A stretch of DNA of 64,000 bases from Ottelia alismoides (lineage: Eukaryota; Streptophyta; Magnoliopsida; Alismatales; Hydrocharitaceae). Below are positions 16,925 through 26,475 of the stretch, one piece after another. Every line of letters starts with the position of its first letter. The first letter of the stretch is position 1. The notes under the pieces were generated by a model. It did no database searches and had not been told where the DNA came from. It saw only the letters and a program-made list of their open reading frames with translations. The stretch is from the NCBI GenBank assembly GCA_037367405.1, contig JAZKJV010011400.1, positions 6,136,501 through 6,200,500 on the forward strand, given 5' to 3'. The position numbers were made by a program, and so were the translations under genes.

Positions 16925-18172
16925 ATGAGTGCTTATCGGTTAGCCGTGGAACAGTACGCAACGTTGGGAGTCGATGTCGAAGCGGCTCTGGGGCGGCTTG
17001 CGCGCATATCGATTTCACTGCACTGTTGGCAAGGAGACGATGTCGGTGGCTTTGAAAGTCTGGGTAGCGAATTAGGCGGTGGGCTGGCCGTAACCGGAGC
17101 TTATCCAGGCAAGGCTCGCACACCGCCCGAGCTGCGCAGCGATCTGCAACTGGCATTGCGGCTGATTCCAGGTCGTCATCGATTGAACCTGCATGCCAGC
17201 TATGCCGAGTTAGATGGCCAGAAAGTCGAGCGCGATCAACTCGAGCCCCGCCACTTCCAGGCTTGGATCGACTGGGCGCGCGAGCACGGACTTGGACTGG
17301 ACTTCAACCCGACCTACTTCGGCCATCCCCTGGCTGCCAGTGGACAAACCTTGACACATCCCGACAGCGCGATTCGCCAGTACTGGATCGCGCATGGTCA
17401 GGCTTGCCGCCGCATCGGGCGGTACATGGGACAACAACTAGGCTCGCCTTGCATCCACAATGTCTGGATTCCCGACGGCTGCAAAGAAACTCCGGTGGAC
17501 CGCGCTGGACCTCGGGCGCGGTTGCTGGAATCCTTGGACGCACTGTTCGGCGAAGTCATCGATGGGCAGCACCTGCGCGATGCGGTCGAATGCAAACTGT
17601 TTGGACTGGGCTCGGAAAGTTATGTCGTTGGTTCCCATGAGTTCTATTTGGGATATGCCATTACGCGCCACAAACTTTTGTGCCTGGACGCGGGGCATTT
17701 TCATCCCACCGAGGTGATCAGCGACAAGATCTCGTCAACGCTACTGTGGGTCGATGAATTGCTGCTGCACGTCAGTCGCGGCGTGCGTTGGGATAGCGAC
17801 CACGTGGTCGTGATGAGCGACGAACTTCAGGCCATCGCACAGGAACTGGTCCGCGGCGATTATCTGTCGCGCGTGCATATCGGGCTAGACTATTTTGATG
17901 CCAGCATCAATCGCGTGGCGGCTTGGGTTATCGGCACGCGCAACATGCTCAAGGCTTTGTTGATGGCTCTGCTGGAACCGATCGAGCAGTGGCGGCAGCT
18001 CGAGCGAGCTGGAGATACAACGGCCCGCCTGGCCTTGCTGGAAGAACAGAAGTCGTTGCCGTGGGGAACGGTTTGGGAGGAATACTGCCAGCGACACAAC
18101 GTGCCCGCAGGTCATACCTGGTTGGATCAGGTCCGACAGTACGAGCAAACGGTTCAAAGTCAACGAAAGTAG
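16925..18172 (+). CDS. rhaA: L-rhamnose isomerase
   Basis: 415 aa. It converts L-rhamnose to L-rhamnulose in the cytoplasm. It matches the RhaA TIM-barrel family along its length: [72 protein letters not shown], and the metal-ligand segment [11 protein letters not shown]; the C-terminal [13 protein letters not shown] is also typical. An intact GGGGA ribosome-binding site precedes the ATG. It is the first gene of an operon with a sugar ABC transporter (12-bp gap), which points to rhamnose uptake and breakdown. The kinase and aldolase steps are not in the window. Confidence 0.93.
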   Translation: MSAYRLAVEQYATLGVDVEAALGRLARISISLHCWQGDDVGGFESLGSELGGGLAVTGAYPGKARTPPELRSDLQLALRLIPGRHRLNLHASYAELDGQKVERDQLEPRHFQAWIDWAREHGLGLDFNPTYFGHPLAASGQTLTHPDSAIRQYWIAHGQACRRIGRYMGQQLGSPCIHNVWIPDGCKETPVDRAGPRARLLESLDALFGEVIDGQHLRDAVECKLFGLGSESYVVGSHEFYLGYAITRHKLLCLDAGHFHPTEVISDKISSTLLWVDELLLHVSRGVRWDSDHVVVMSDELQAIAQELVRGDYLSRVHIGLDYFDASINRVAAWVIGTRNMLKALLMALLEPIEQWRQLERAGDTTARLALLEEQKSLPWGTVWEEYCQRHNVPAGHTWLDQVRQYEQTVQSQRK

Positions 18173-18183
18173 GCCCCTTCGCC

Positions 18184-19704
18184 ATGCAATCCTCCACCGG
18201 CCAAGCGAACATCGCCCTGCAAGTGCGCGGACTGTCGAAGGCCTTTGGACCGGTACAAGCCCTGCGCGATGTCTCGATGCAAGTGGCTCGTGGCGAAGTT
18301 CACGCTCTGGTTGGCGAGAATGGGGCCGGCAAATCGACGTTGATCAAGATCATCACCGGAGCCTACCAACCAGATGCTGGCCAGGTAGAAATCGCCGGCC
18401 AGGTGGTTACCCACTTTCATCCCACGGTCAGCAAACAACTGGGCGTGGCCGCTGTCTATCAACAACCCACGCTCTTTCCCGATCTGTCGGTGGCCGAGAA
18501 CCTGGCATATGGAGTCGAGCCGCTGTCGGCGTGGCGCTTCATCAACTGGGGAAGACGCCGCCAGCGAGCCCGCCAGTTGCTGGAGCGTATTGGTGCTGAC
18601 ATCGATCCCGATTGGCCGGCGCGCGAGCTGAGCATGCCGCAGCAACAATTGGTTGAGATCGCCCGCGCCGTTGGCAGCGATGCTCGCTTGATCATCATGG
18701 ATGAACCCACCGCCTCGCTGAATACTCGCGAAGTCGAGCAATTGATGGCTGTCATCCAGCAATTGCGCGATAGCCAGATCGGCATCATCTACGTCTCGCA
18801 TCGCTTGGAGGAACTGGCCCAGATCGCCCAGCGGGTTACCGTGCTGCGCGATGGTGCCTGGGTCGACACGCGGCCGGCCAGCGAAGTGTCGCCCAGCGAG
18901 CTGATTCGACTGATGGTCGGTCGCGAAATCTCGGCGGTGTTCCCCAAGTTGCCAGTCGCCCTGGGTGACGACCGCTTGTGCGTTGAATCGCTCTCGTCGA
19001 AGGCGGCTGGAATTCACAATGTGTCGTTGTCGGTGCGGGCCGGTGAAATTGTTGGCCTGGGCGGATTGATGGGAGCCGGTCGTACCGAGTTAGCGCAGGT
19101 CCTATTCGGCATTTGCCCAGCAGATTCAGGCGCCGTTCAGATCGATGGCCAACCAGTGACCATTGCCTCGCCGGCTGATGCGATTGGTCACGGCCTGGCT
19201 TATGTACCTGAAGATCGTCGTCGCCATGGTGTGATACCCGAGATGCCCATCGCGGCCAATGTAACCTTGGGGTTGCTGGATACCGCGCAGGCCAGCCAGT
19301 TCACTTCATCGCTGGGTATCGATTTCACGCGCGAAAACCAAGTGGCCAGCCAGGCGGTCCAGCGGATGAAGGTCAAGACGCCATCGATTGCCAATGCAGT
19401 GGAAACGCTCTCGGGTGGCAATCAGCAGAAAGTTGCGCTGGGGCGTTGGTTGGCAACTCGACCGCGCGTGTTGATCTTAGATGAACCAACGCAAGGCATT
19501 GATGTGGGGGCCAAATCAGAAGTTCATCGACTGATCAGCGAACTGGCTGGTCAAGGTTTGGCGATTCTCTTGATCTCGTCGGAGATTTTGGAACTGCTGG
19601 GTATGTGCGATCGTATCGCGGTCATGCGCGAAGGCACGATTCGTGGAACGTTGCAGCGCCAGGAGGCGACGGCCGAACGAATCATGGAGCTTGCCTTGCC
19701 ATGA
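18184..19704 (+). CDS. Sugar ABC transporter double ATPase (RbsA/RhaT-like)
   Basis: 506 aa from ATG 18184 (MQSSTGQ); the longer open frame upstream overlaps rhaA and is not real. It has two fused ATPase domains. The first has Walker A GENGAGKST, signature LSMPQQQLVEIARA and Walker B LIIMDEPTASLN. The second has the usual degenerate Walker A region GLMGAGRTEL, signature LSGGNQQKVALGRW and Walker B VLILDEPTQGIDVG. This is the pattern of monosaccharide importers (CUT2 family). Gene order suggests rhamnose as substrate, equivalent to rhizobial RhaT. The stop overlaps the next start (ATGA). Confidence 0.93.
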   Translation: MQSSTGQANIALQVRGLSKAFGPVQALRDVSMQVARGEVHALVGENGAGKSTLIKIITGAYQPDAGQVEIAGQVVTHFHPTVSKQLGVAAVYQQPTLFPDLSVAENLAYGVEPLSAWRFINWGRRRQRARQLLERIGADIDPDWPARELSMPQQQLVEIARAVGSDARLIIMDEPTASLNTREVEQLMAVIQQLRDSQIGIIYVSHRLEELAQIAQRVTVLRDGAWVDTRPASEVSPSELIRLMVGREISAVFPKLPVALGDDRLCVESLSSKAAGIHNVSLSVRAGEIVGLGGLMGAGRTELAQVLFGICPADSGAVQIDGQPVTIASPADAIGHGLAYVPEDRRRHGVIPEMPIAANVTLGLLDTAQASQFTSSLGIDFTRENQVASQAVQRMKVKTPSIANAVETLSGGNQQKVALGRWLATRPRVLILDEPTQGIDVGAKSEVHRLISELAGQGLAILLISSEILELLGMCDRIAVMREGTIRGTLQRQEATAERIMELALP

Positions 19705-20660
19705 GTTCCATGCCCCTTAGTTTGCCGACGCGCGCCAGTCGGTCCAGCAGTGGCCGTCAATGGTCGATCACTGCGGCGATCATCGCGATCCTGCTGCTGA
19801 TGGCCATCACCGCGCCGGCTTTTTTCAGGCCTGAACATCTGCGCGATAAACTGGTAGCCAATGTGCCCGTACTGGTAGCCGCAATGGGCATGACGCTGGT
19901 GATCATGGCCAGGCAGATTGATATCTCGATCGGTTCCCAATTGAGCGTGTGCAGCGTGGTCTGTGCCATGATTGCCCAGCAGGATTGGCCCCTGGCGGTC
20001 GTTATCGCCAGCGCGATTCTCAGCGGAGCCGCCATGGGTTTGTTCAATGGTTACATGGTGGCTTACTTGAAACTACCAGCCATCGTGGTGACGTTGGCGA
20101 CGATGGTTGTTTTTCGCGAGTCACTGCGTTGGTATCGCGAAGGTGAATTTGTTCGCGGACTGCAAGACAAACTGCAATGGTTTGGCACTGATCAACAGAC
20201 TGGCCCCTGGATCATTTTGAGCATGGCGCTAGCCGTGTTTGTATTGTTGAGCGCTGGGCTGAAGTATCTGCCTGGTGGGCGCAGCGTCTTGGCGGTTGGC
20301 TCCAATCAAGAAGCTGCGCGGCTGGTTGGCATCCGGCCAACGCGCGTGCTGTTGCTGGTGTTTGTTTTGATGGGCGCACTGACCGGCCTGGCCGCGCTGC
20401 TGGGGGCCACCAGGTTTGGCGACATCGATCCCAATTCTGGCAATGGCTTGGAACTGCAAGTCATCGCGGCCGTGGTTATCGGTGGTACGTCGATCTCCGG
20501 TGGTCGTGGATCGCTCGCCGGCACGCTGTTAGGAGTTATCCTGCTCGGACTGATCGGTCCCGCGCTAGTCTTCTTGCACATCCAGCCGCAATGGGAGAAA
20601 GCCCTTCAAGGCTTGATCATCCTAGCCGCCGTAGCCAGCGACAGACGAGACTCCAAGTAA
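19701..20660 (+). CDS. Sugar ABC transporter permease (RhaP/RbsC-like)
   Basis: 319 aa, starting at the ATG that overlaps the ATPase stop. It is a hydrophobic CUT2-family permease with about nine to ten helices. Landmarks include ITAPAFFRPEHL, GMTLVIMARQIDISIGSQLS, FNGYMVAYLKLPAIVVTLAT, GSNQEAARLVGI and the loop VIAAVVIGGTSISGGRGS that contacts the ATPase. It pairs with the permease half of the next gene to form the transmembrane channel, as RhaP does with RhaQ in rhizobia. The protein ends in charged residues. Confidence 0.92.
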   Translation: MSSMPLSLPTRASRSSSGRQWSITAAIIAILLLMAITAPAFFRPEHLRDKLVANVPVLVAAMGMTLVIMARQIDISIGSQLSVCSVVCAMIAQQDWPLAVVIASAILSGAAMGLFNGYMVAYLKLPAIVVTLATMVVFRESLRWYREGEFVRGLQDKLQWFGTDQQTGPWIILSMALAVFVLLSAGLKYLPGGRSVLAVGSNQEAARLVGIRPTRVLLLVFVLMGALTGLAALLGATRFGDIDPNSGNGLELQVIAAVVIGGTSISGGRGSLAGTLLGVILLGLIGPALVFLHIQPQWEKALQGLIILAAVASDRRDSK

Positions 20661-20733
20661 ATCTCAAATCTCAAATCTCAAATCTCAAATTTGAGATTTC
20701 AAACTTCAAACTTCAAACTTCAAACTTCAATCC
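20661..20733. repeat. Heptamer tandem arrays between transporter genes
   Basis: Four copies of AATCTCA (20664-20692) are followed by an inverted TTTGAGATTTC and then five copies of AAACTTC (about 20700-20730). The two halves form an imperfect hairpin around TCAAATTTGAGA. A short CAAACTTCAAACT stretch recurs at about 49890. It splits the rhamnose transporter operon, and the second permease has no obvious ribosome-binding site after it. Confidence 0.75.
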
Positions 20734-22890
20734 ATGACTGAGCGGCGGAGATCGACGATTGTGCAGCATCAGGCGTTACTGGTGATGCTGGCCATTGAAA
20801 TCGCGGTGTTTGCCTGGTTGGGCACCAATTTTTTCAGCCTGGCCAATGGGTTGGAGATTCTGCGTTTGAGCGTGGAGATCGGTTTATTGACGCTGGCGAT
20901 GACGCTGGTGATTGTCACTGGCGGGATCGATCTGTCGGTCGGTTCCTTGATGGGTTTGTCGGCGGTTATTTTCGGTTTGTTGTGGCGCGATGCGCATCTG
21001 CCGATTCCGTTGGCGGCGGCCGTGACGTTACTGGTTGGCGGGGTAGCGGGTTGCCTGAATGGTTGGTTGATAGCCTATGGTCGTTTGCCACCCTTGATTG
21101 TGACGCTGGGGACCTTTTCGCTCTATCGCGGATTGGCCGAAGGCATAACTGGGGCGGTGGATAACTACACCGGCTTGCCAGCCAGCTTTCTGTTCTTGGG
21201 TCAAGGTTACGTGCTGGGGCGTGTACCGACGCAGATTCCTATTCTGCTGGTTGCAGCTGCGCTCTGTTACTGGTGGCTGAATAAAGCTGCGTTGGGTAGG
21301 GCGCTGGTGGCGATTGGATTTTCTTTAGAGGGTGCGCGTTACGCCGGTATCGATGTGTCGCGCCGTTTGATCAGCGTGTATTGCATCAGCGGGCTGTTTG
21401 CCAGCCTCAGTTCGCTGGTCTATGTGGCTCATCTGGGGCAAGCCAAAGCGGACGCGGGCACCGGGTACGAACTGATGGCCATTACGGCAGTGGTACTGGG
21501 CGGCACATCGATCTTTGGAGGTCGCGGCACGATCGTTGGATCGATGTTGGGGTTGATTGCCATTGCGGTACTGCAAAACGGTTTACGCTTGTCTGATCTG
21601 CCAGCGGAACTGGCCGGTGTGCTCAGTGGCGTGCTGCTACTGACGACCATATGTCTTGATCGCTATGCAACGATGCGGCGGGCTCGTGGAGGGCCAGCCA
21701 TCGACCAGGCGGATTCACAAGTTATCACTTCACAGGAGTTCGAGATGAAGAATGCACAGCTAGTTGTTCTGTGCGGCACGATTCTTTTGGCTGCGTTGAT
21801 CGTGGCCGGCAGCAATCGTGCGCTGGTCGATGCCGTGCGTAGTTCGCCGGGTGGGTCATCGTCGGCAGGCTCGCCACTGTCGCCGCGCTCTGGCGGTGTC
21901 ACGGCGGATCTCGAGGGCAGCGCGAGTAGCGCGGCTGGGGCTGCCTCAACGGCGACCAACAGCGCAGCGGCGCGCGACCCCAACAAACGCATCACCATCG
22001 CCCTGATGCCCAAGAGCAAAGGCAATCCTTACTTCATCGTCTGTCGCAAGGGAGCCGAAGAAGCGGCCAAGGAATTGAACGTGAACTTGCTGTGGGATGG
22101 GCCCACCGATCCGGACCCAGCCAAGCAGAACGAAGTGATCGATACCTGGATCACGCGGGGCGTCGACGTGCTGGCTGTGGCGGTCGAGAATCGAGCCGGT
22201 ATCTCGAGCGTGCTGCGCAAAGCTCGTGAACGAGGTATTCGCGTGATCACCTGGGACTCCGACGCAGAAGAGGACGCGCGCGAGTTCTTCGTCAATCAGG
22301 CAACGCCTGAGGGAATCGGTAACACGCTGATGGATCAAGCTGCCAAGACGCTCGGTGGCAAAGGCGAGTTCGCCATCATCACTGCGTCGCTGACGGCCGG
22401 CAACATGATTGAATGGCAGAAACATATCGAGGCTCGTCGGGCTGCCAAATACCCAGACATCAAGATGGCGGTGCTGCGGCCGTGCGACGACAAACAGCCC
22501 AAAGCTTTCGACGAAGCCAATAACATTCTCAATGCGTACCCCAACGTCAAACTGATCATGGGCATTTGCTCGCCCAGCGTGCCCGGGGCGGCTGAAGCGG
22601 TCAAGCAGTCGGGGCGGACCGACGTAAAGGTCATTGGGCTCAGCATGCCCAACGACAACAAGCGGTTTGTGCATGAAGGTATCACCGACGCGGTCATTCT
22701 GTGGAATACGCTCGATTTGGGATACCTCACGGTACAAGCTGCGGCCCAATTGCATCGCGGCCAACTGAAGGCTGACAGCCCATCGATGCAGGGGGGGCGA
22801 TTGGGTGAGATTCAGATACGAGATCGCAATATTTTGCTGGGCGAACCCTTCATTTTCACCAAAGAAAACATCGATCGTTTTGATTTCTGA
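20734..22890 (+). CDS. Fused sugar ABC permease and solute-binding protein (RhaQ-RhaS-like)
   Basis: 718 aa. Residues 1-about 320 are a complete CUT2 permease (TLAMTLVIVTGGIDLSVGS, GWLIAYGRLPPLIVTLGT, AITAVVLGGTSIFGGRGT). Residues from about 338 form a periplasmic binding protein: a hydrophobic segment (MKNAQLVVLCGTILLAALIVA), a Ser/Ala/Gly linker to about 412, then a type-I sugar-binding fold (ITIALMPKSKGNPYFIVCRKG, GVDVLAVAVENRAG, VITWDSDAEEDAREFFVNQ). Normally these are two proteins. An in-frame ATG at 21745 (Met338) has AGGAG at 21734-21738, so a separate 381-aa binding protein could also be made. Confidence 0.9.
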   Translation: MTERRRSTIVQHQALLVMLAIEIAVFAWLGTNFFSLANGLEILRLSVEIGLLTLAMTLVIVTGGIDLSVGSLMGLSAVIFGLLWRDAHLPIPLAAAVTLLVGGVAGCLNGWLIAYGRLPPLIVTLGTFSLYRGLAEGITGAVDNYTGLPASFLFLGQGYVLGRVPTQIPILLVAAALCYWWLNKAALGRALVAIGFSLEGARYAGIDVSRRLISVYCISGLFASLSSLVYVAHLGQAKADAGTGYELMAITAVVLGGTSIFGGRGTIVGSMLGLIAIAVLQNGLRLSDLPAELAGVLSGVLLLTTICLDRYATMRRARGGPAIDQADSQVITSQEFEMKNAQLVVLCGTILLAALIVAGSNRALVDAVRSSPGGSSSAGSPLSPRSGGVTADLEGSASSAAGAASTATNSAAARDPNKRITIALMPKSKGNPYFIVCRKGAEEAAKELNVNLLWDGPTDPDPAKQNEVIDTWITRGVDVLAVAVENRAGISSVLRKARERGIRVITWDSDAEEDAREFFVNQATPEGIGNTLMDQAAKTLGGKGEFAIITASLTAGNMIEWQKHIEARRAAKYPDIKMAVLRPCDDKQPKAFDEANNILNAYPNVKLIMGICSPSVPGAAEAVKQSGRTDVKVIGLSMPNDNKRFVHEGITDAVILWNTLDLGYLTVQAAAQLHRGQLKADSPSMQGGRLGEIQIRDRNILLGEPFIFTKENIDRFDF
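21733..21747 (+). promoter_or_regulatory. Internal ribosome-binding site and start within fusion gene
   Basis: CAGGAG at 21733-21738 lies 6 nt before an in-frame ATG at 21745 that opens a signal-peptide-like stretch. It would yield the solute-binding domain alone. This may be a relic of a fusion of two formerly separate genes or a working second start. Confidence 0.55.
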
Positions 22891-22990
22891 AACTCGACAA
22901 TGCCGCGGCCCACTGCCATAATAGGGACGCTCTGAGAATTCGCATTTTTTGGTTGATTATCCGGGTTTCGTACCCATTCTGAGGACCGCC

Positions 22991-24583
22991 ATGAAGTTTT
23001 GTCTGTCCCTGCGCCAGTGGGCTCTTTTGGGTTGTGCCCTGCAATTGAGCTGGGTTATCGGGTGTGGCGGTGAGGAACCACCGCCGCCGACGCCAGCTCC
23101 ACCGCCCTCCACCGTAGCCCAAGCGCCACCGCCCGCCGCCTCTGCGCCTTCGCAGTCCGAGGACGAAGAGAGTTCGGGCGAAGAGAACGCAGAGATGGAA
23201 GCCGAGGAAGATGACGGCATGGGGGGCATGAGCGGAATTATGCCCAGTTCGTTGGCTACCCAGCAAAACTTTCAGGGTATGCCTACGATGCCCAACATGT
23301 CGATGTCATCCGGCGGCGGTATGCCTGGGATGGGGTCAGGCTTTCCAGGCGCAATGAACAGTGGCATGGGCGGACCTGGCATGGGACCCAACGGGACCGC
23401 CATCAAGGATCCGGCCCCTGATGAAGATGCGGACTACATGACCAAGGCATTGTACGCATTCGCCATCGGCAAAGAGAGCGTAGCGGAACAGTATGTCATG
23501 GCTCATCTGCTGGCCAATGATGCCGAAGCCCCCAACATCCTCCAGCAAATCCGCTACTCGCCAGGTGCTCGCAAGCCAGCGATGGTCGTGCGTTTCGCAG
23601 TCGGCGTTGAATTGACCGCTCCCAGTACCATCACCGATTACAAGCCAATCGGACGCACGCAGTTTGCGCAGCGGGCCGGTGGTGGTCCAGGTGAAATGGG
23701 CATGGGCAGCATGGGAGCCATGGGTGGCGCGCAAGGCGGCAACGCTCAAAAGACTCTCGCCGATTACACCGGTCGCTTTGGTGAACAACTGATCGAGTCG
23801 TTTGAAACGGCTTGGGATGCGGGCGACTTTGGTACCGTCTTCAAAGATGTTGACACGATCGTGCCGGCCAAACAATCTGCCGTCGGTCAGGGTGGTATGC
23901 CTGGTATGTCGGGCATGGGCGGTATGGGGATGAGCATGGGCATGGGGATGGACATGTCCGGTGGTGGTCCCAATGGAGCCGAAGGCGCCCCGGTCGATGC
24001 AGCGCTGCGTGGTAAAGCCGTGGCCGGCAAACAAATTGTTCCCGGCCTGGTATTCCTGGGCACCGGCACCAAGAGCGAACTCCTGGGCAAAGCCGAAGCG
24101 GAAGGCATCGACTACCTGTTCTTCTTCGATGTGGATGTCGAGAATTCGCGCATGGGTCCGTCCAATAAGACCCGTTTGTTCTTGCTCTCGACTCACGCCG
24201 ATAAACCGATCGGTGCTACCTCCACGCTGAACGCGGTCGACGTCGATCGCAAGATGGCGACTAAAGGTGATGTCGACGAAGTTGCCAAGAACATAACCGC
24301 CTTGTTCAAGCGTATCGAGGCAACCGCTCGGCTGGTCGATATTCCAGCCATCAAGCCCGCTGGTGCTCAGGCCCGCATCAAGTCGCTGATCGAAAAGAAG
24401 ACCAAAGACGCACTGCCAGTTCTGATGGAAATCAAGCTCTTCCATTCGCTCGGTCTGCTGAATGATGAAGAGCGCGACGCAGCTTACCAGTTAACGATCG
24501 GTGGTCATGGCCTGGCCTTCGTCAAAGGCACGGCCGAAGATCGTGACTTCGTGCTCGGACCTATGCTGTCTTCGTACAAATAG
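22991..24583 (+). CDS. Met/Gly-rich secreted lipoprotein of unknown function
   Basis: 530 aa from ATG 22991, preceded by GAGGAC. The signal peptide ends in a lipobox (VIGC, Cys about 25). Then come a Pro/Ala-rich linker, an acidic Glu/Asp stretch, and two Met-Gly-rich segments (about 75-125 and 300-325, with repeated GMGGM-like motifs). The parts between and after are ordinary globular sequence (YFFFDVDVENSRMG, RLFLLSTHADKPIGA). I do not recognise the family. Met-rich tracts sometimes bind copper, but nothing else supports that here. It starts 100 bp after the rhamnose transporter and may or may not belong to that operon. Confidence 0.8.
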   Translation: MKFCLSLRQWALLGCALQLSWVIGCGGEEPPPPTPAPPPSTVAQAPPPAASAPSQSEDEESSGEENAEMEAEEDDGMGGMSGIMPSSLATQQNFQGMPTMPNMSMSSGGGMPGMGSGFPGAMNSGMGGPGMGPNGTAIKDPAPDEDADYMTKALYAFAIGKESVAEQYVMAHLLANDAEAPNILQQIRYSPGARKPAMVVRFAVGVELTAPSTITDYKPIGRTQFAQRAGGGPGEMGMGSMGAMGGAQGGNAQKTLADYTGRFGEQLIESFETAWDAGDFGTVFKDVDTIVPAKQSAVGQGGMPGMSGMGGMGMSMGMGMDMSGGGPNGAEGAPVDAALRGKAVAGKQIVPGLVFLGTGTKSELLGKAEAEGIDYLFFFDVDVENSRMGPSNKTRLFLLSTHADKPIGATSTLNAVDVDRKMATKGDVDEVAKNITALFKRIEATARLVDIPAIKPAGAQARIKSLIEKKTKDALPVLMEIKLFHSLGLLNDEERDAAYQLTIGGHGLAFVKGTAEDRDFVLGPMLSSYK

Positions 24584-24611
24584 GGCCGCTGCCTGACTGA
24601 GTGAAGCGGCC
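24584..24611 (+). terminator. Possible hairpin terminator
   Basis: GGCCGCT (24584-24590) pairs with AGCGGCC (24605-24611) right after the lipoprotein stop codon. The sequence after it is AGAGATAAAG, with no T-tract, so it is only a weak candidate for an intrinsic terminator. Confidence 0.35.
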
Positions 24612-24716
24612 AGAGATAAAGACTATCGTCTTGGCCGCGCTTCGTGTGTACAGTGATTCCAGGGCAGTGATTCCAGGGAATTTATTTTTTTGCGGTTCCT
24701 AATCCGGAGATTACCG

Positions 24717-26102
24717 ATGTCTCAGTCGTCGCGCCGCGAGTTCTTGCAAGTAACCTCGGCATCGGCCGCTGCGGCTATGTTTGCCGGTATCGGTACCTCC
24801 AGTCGAACTCTCGCACAAGAGGCTGCGGCCAGTCCTAACGAGCGTTTGCGGATCGGTTGCATCGGTACGGGCGACCGTTGGAAGGGCGTGGTCGGCCAGG
24901 CCAAACTGTTCGGTGATGTGATCGCCGTTTGCGATGTCGATGCCAATCACATGGAAGAGGGACGTTCCATGATGCGCGATGTGCAATCGCGCTCGGGCAA
25001 AGAATACGCTGTCGATGCCTACGAAGACTATCGACAAATTCTCGATCGCAAAGATATCGACGTAGTGACCATCGTCACACCCGATCACTGGCATTCCAAG
25101 ATCGCCATCGAAGCCATGCAGGCAGGCAAAGACATTTACTGCGAGAAACCGCTGACGCTGACGATCAACGAAGGCAAGCAGATCATCAAGGTGTTGGACC
25201 AGACCAGGCGAGTCTTTCAAGTCGGTACGCAGCAGCGAACGGAAATGGGCCAGCGCTTCATCCAGGCGGTCGCCCTGATTCGCGCCGGACGCATCGGCCA
25301 AGTGAAACGCGTGATCTGCGATATTGGGGGCGCGCCTGCCAGTGGCGAGATTCCCAAGGCTGAAGTTCCAACTGGACTCAATTGGGAACGCTGGTTGGGC
25401 CAGGCACCGCTGGTCGATTTCCGTCACAAAGCAGTCGAGAAGAGTCGCTGGGGCAACTCGCGTTGTCACTATGAATTCCGCTGGTGGTATGAGTATTCCG
25501 GTGGCAAGATGACCGACTGGGGCGCTCACCACGTAGATATTGCCAGTTGGGCCCTAGGTATGGACAAGTCGGGCCCGCTGAGCCTGGAAGGCAAAGCTGT
25601 GCATCCGGTCGAATTCAAAAACGGTATGCCCATGCGCGATGACCAGTACAACACGGCTACTGAGTTCGATGTGACGGTCATGTGCCCCGATGATGTGGAA
25701 CTGCACATCGTTTCTAAATCGCCCGATGGCAACGGCATCCTGTTCGAAGGTACCGACGGCCGCTTTCATGTCAGCCGCGGAGCAATCAAGGGCGGCGTTA
25801 TCGAGGCATTAAAAGATAATCCACTGCCAGAAGATGCGCTCGAGAAAGTTTACGGTGGCAAGATTCCGCGCATGCACTTCGAGAACTTTGTCGAAGCCAT
25901 CAAAACGCGCCAGCAACCGATCTCGGATGTCTACAGCCACCATCGTGCGATGACCACCTGTCACCTGGCCAACATCGCCATTCGCTTGGGCCGCAAGATC
26001 AAATGGGACTCGGTGCAGCAAACGATTGTCGATGACGCCGATGCAGCCCAATGGATGGGCCGCGAGCAACGCAAAGGCTACGAGATCAACGTCTCGATCT
26101 AA
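24717..26102 (+). CDS. Tat-exported Gfo/Idh/MocA-family oxidoreductase
   Basis: 461 aa from ATG 24717 with GGAG upstream. The N-terminus has a twin-arginine signal (SSRREFLQ, then an Ala-rich hydrophobic stretch), so the folded protein is probably exported with its cofactor. The Rossmann part begins [14 protein letters not shown] and includes IAVCDVD-like and [18 protein letters not shown] segments and the catalytic-loop EKPLTLT. The C-terminal part with [18 protein letters not shown] is typical of the exported planctomycete subgroup. Such enzymes oxidise or reduce sugars and inositols with NAD(P)(H); the substrate is unknown. The gene stands alone. Confidence 0.93.
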   Translation: MSQSSRREFLQVTSASAAAAMFAGIGTSSRTLAQEAAASPNERLRIGCIGTGDRWKGVVGQAKLFGDVIAVCDVDANHMEEGRSMMRDVQSRSGKEYAVDAYEDYRQILDRKDIDVVTIVTPDHWHSKIAIEAMQAGKDIYCEKPLTLTINEGKQIIKVLDQTRRVFQVGTQQRTEMGQRFIQAVALIRAGRIGQVKRVICDIGGAPASGEIPKAEVPTGLNWERWLGQAPLVDFRHKAVEKSRWGNSRCHYEFRWWYEYSGGKMTDWGAHHVDIASWALGMDKSGPLSLEGKAVHPVEFKNGMPMRDDQYNTATEFDVTVMCPDDVELHIVSKSPDGNGILFEGTDGRFHVSRGAIKGGVIEALKDNPLPEDALEKVYGGKIPRMHFENFVEAIKTRQQPISDVYSHHRAMTTCHLANIAIRLGRKIKWDSVQQTIVDDADAAQWMGREQRKGYEINVSI

Positions 26103-26475
26103 CGAACTAGTAAACTCGCACGTCGTAGCCAACGCCTGCCAGACGGTGGACGCGAATGTTAACGCTTTCCACCGCTTGGCAGTTTTGATGCTGCGCGTTT
26201 TTGTGTCACCAACCAAAGATTCATGGGTGTTAACGGCCTGGCAGAAATGGCCTGCGGACGTTCGTCTGCGCTTCGCGCCATGATTCAAAACTCAAATTCC
26301 AATGGGACTGCAATGGCGCTTGGGGCCCAAGGCTCGGGTGGAACCTCGCCCTCCCATGCCGTGACCGCTGGGGGCAGGTGACATTCACAAAACTCGCAAC
26401 GTCAAAACTGGGCAGCGGTGGCTACGAAGACTTCATCCAGTGGGCTTGCCCAGCTTGCCAAGTGTTGCTGTCCAG
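26103..26475. repeat. Composite intergenic repeat
   Basis: A 373-bp gap with no gene. A GTAGCC-type hairpin arm pair lies at 26125-26185, and a copy of the 239-bp element at about 26204-26382 (right end GGGGGCAGGTGAC). At 26410-26478 there is an inverted copy of the segment seen at 13730-13790, including GAAGACTTCATCCAGTG and a terminal CTGTCCAGTTA. The last TTA is the stop codon of the next gene. Confidence 0.75.

Noticed and set aside
21946..22764. Minus-strand frame opposite the binding-protein half of the fusion (272 codons).
   Set aside because: Shadow of the real gene; no ribosome-binding site and no protein-like features.
23336..24445. Open frame on the minus strand opposite the Met/Gly-rich lipoprotein (369 codons).
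   Set aside because: It has a His- and Thr-rich composition that mirrors the Met/Gly codons of the real gene, and no start signal.
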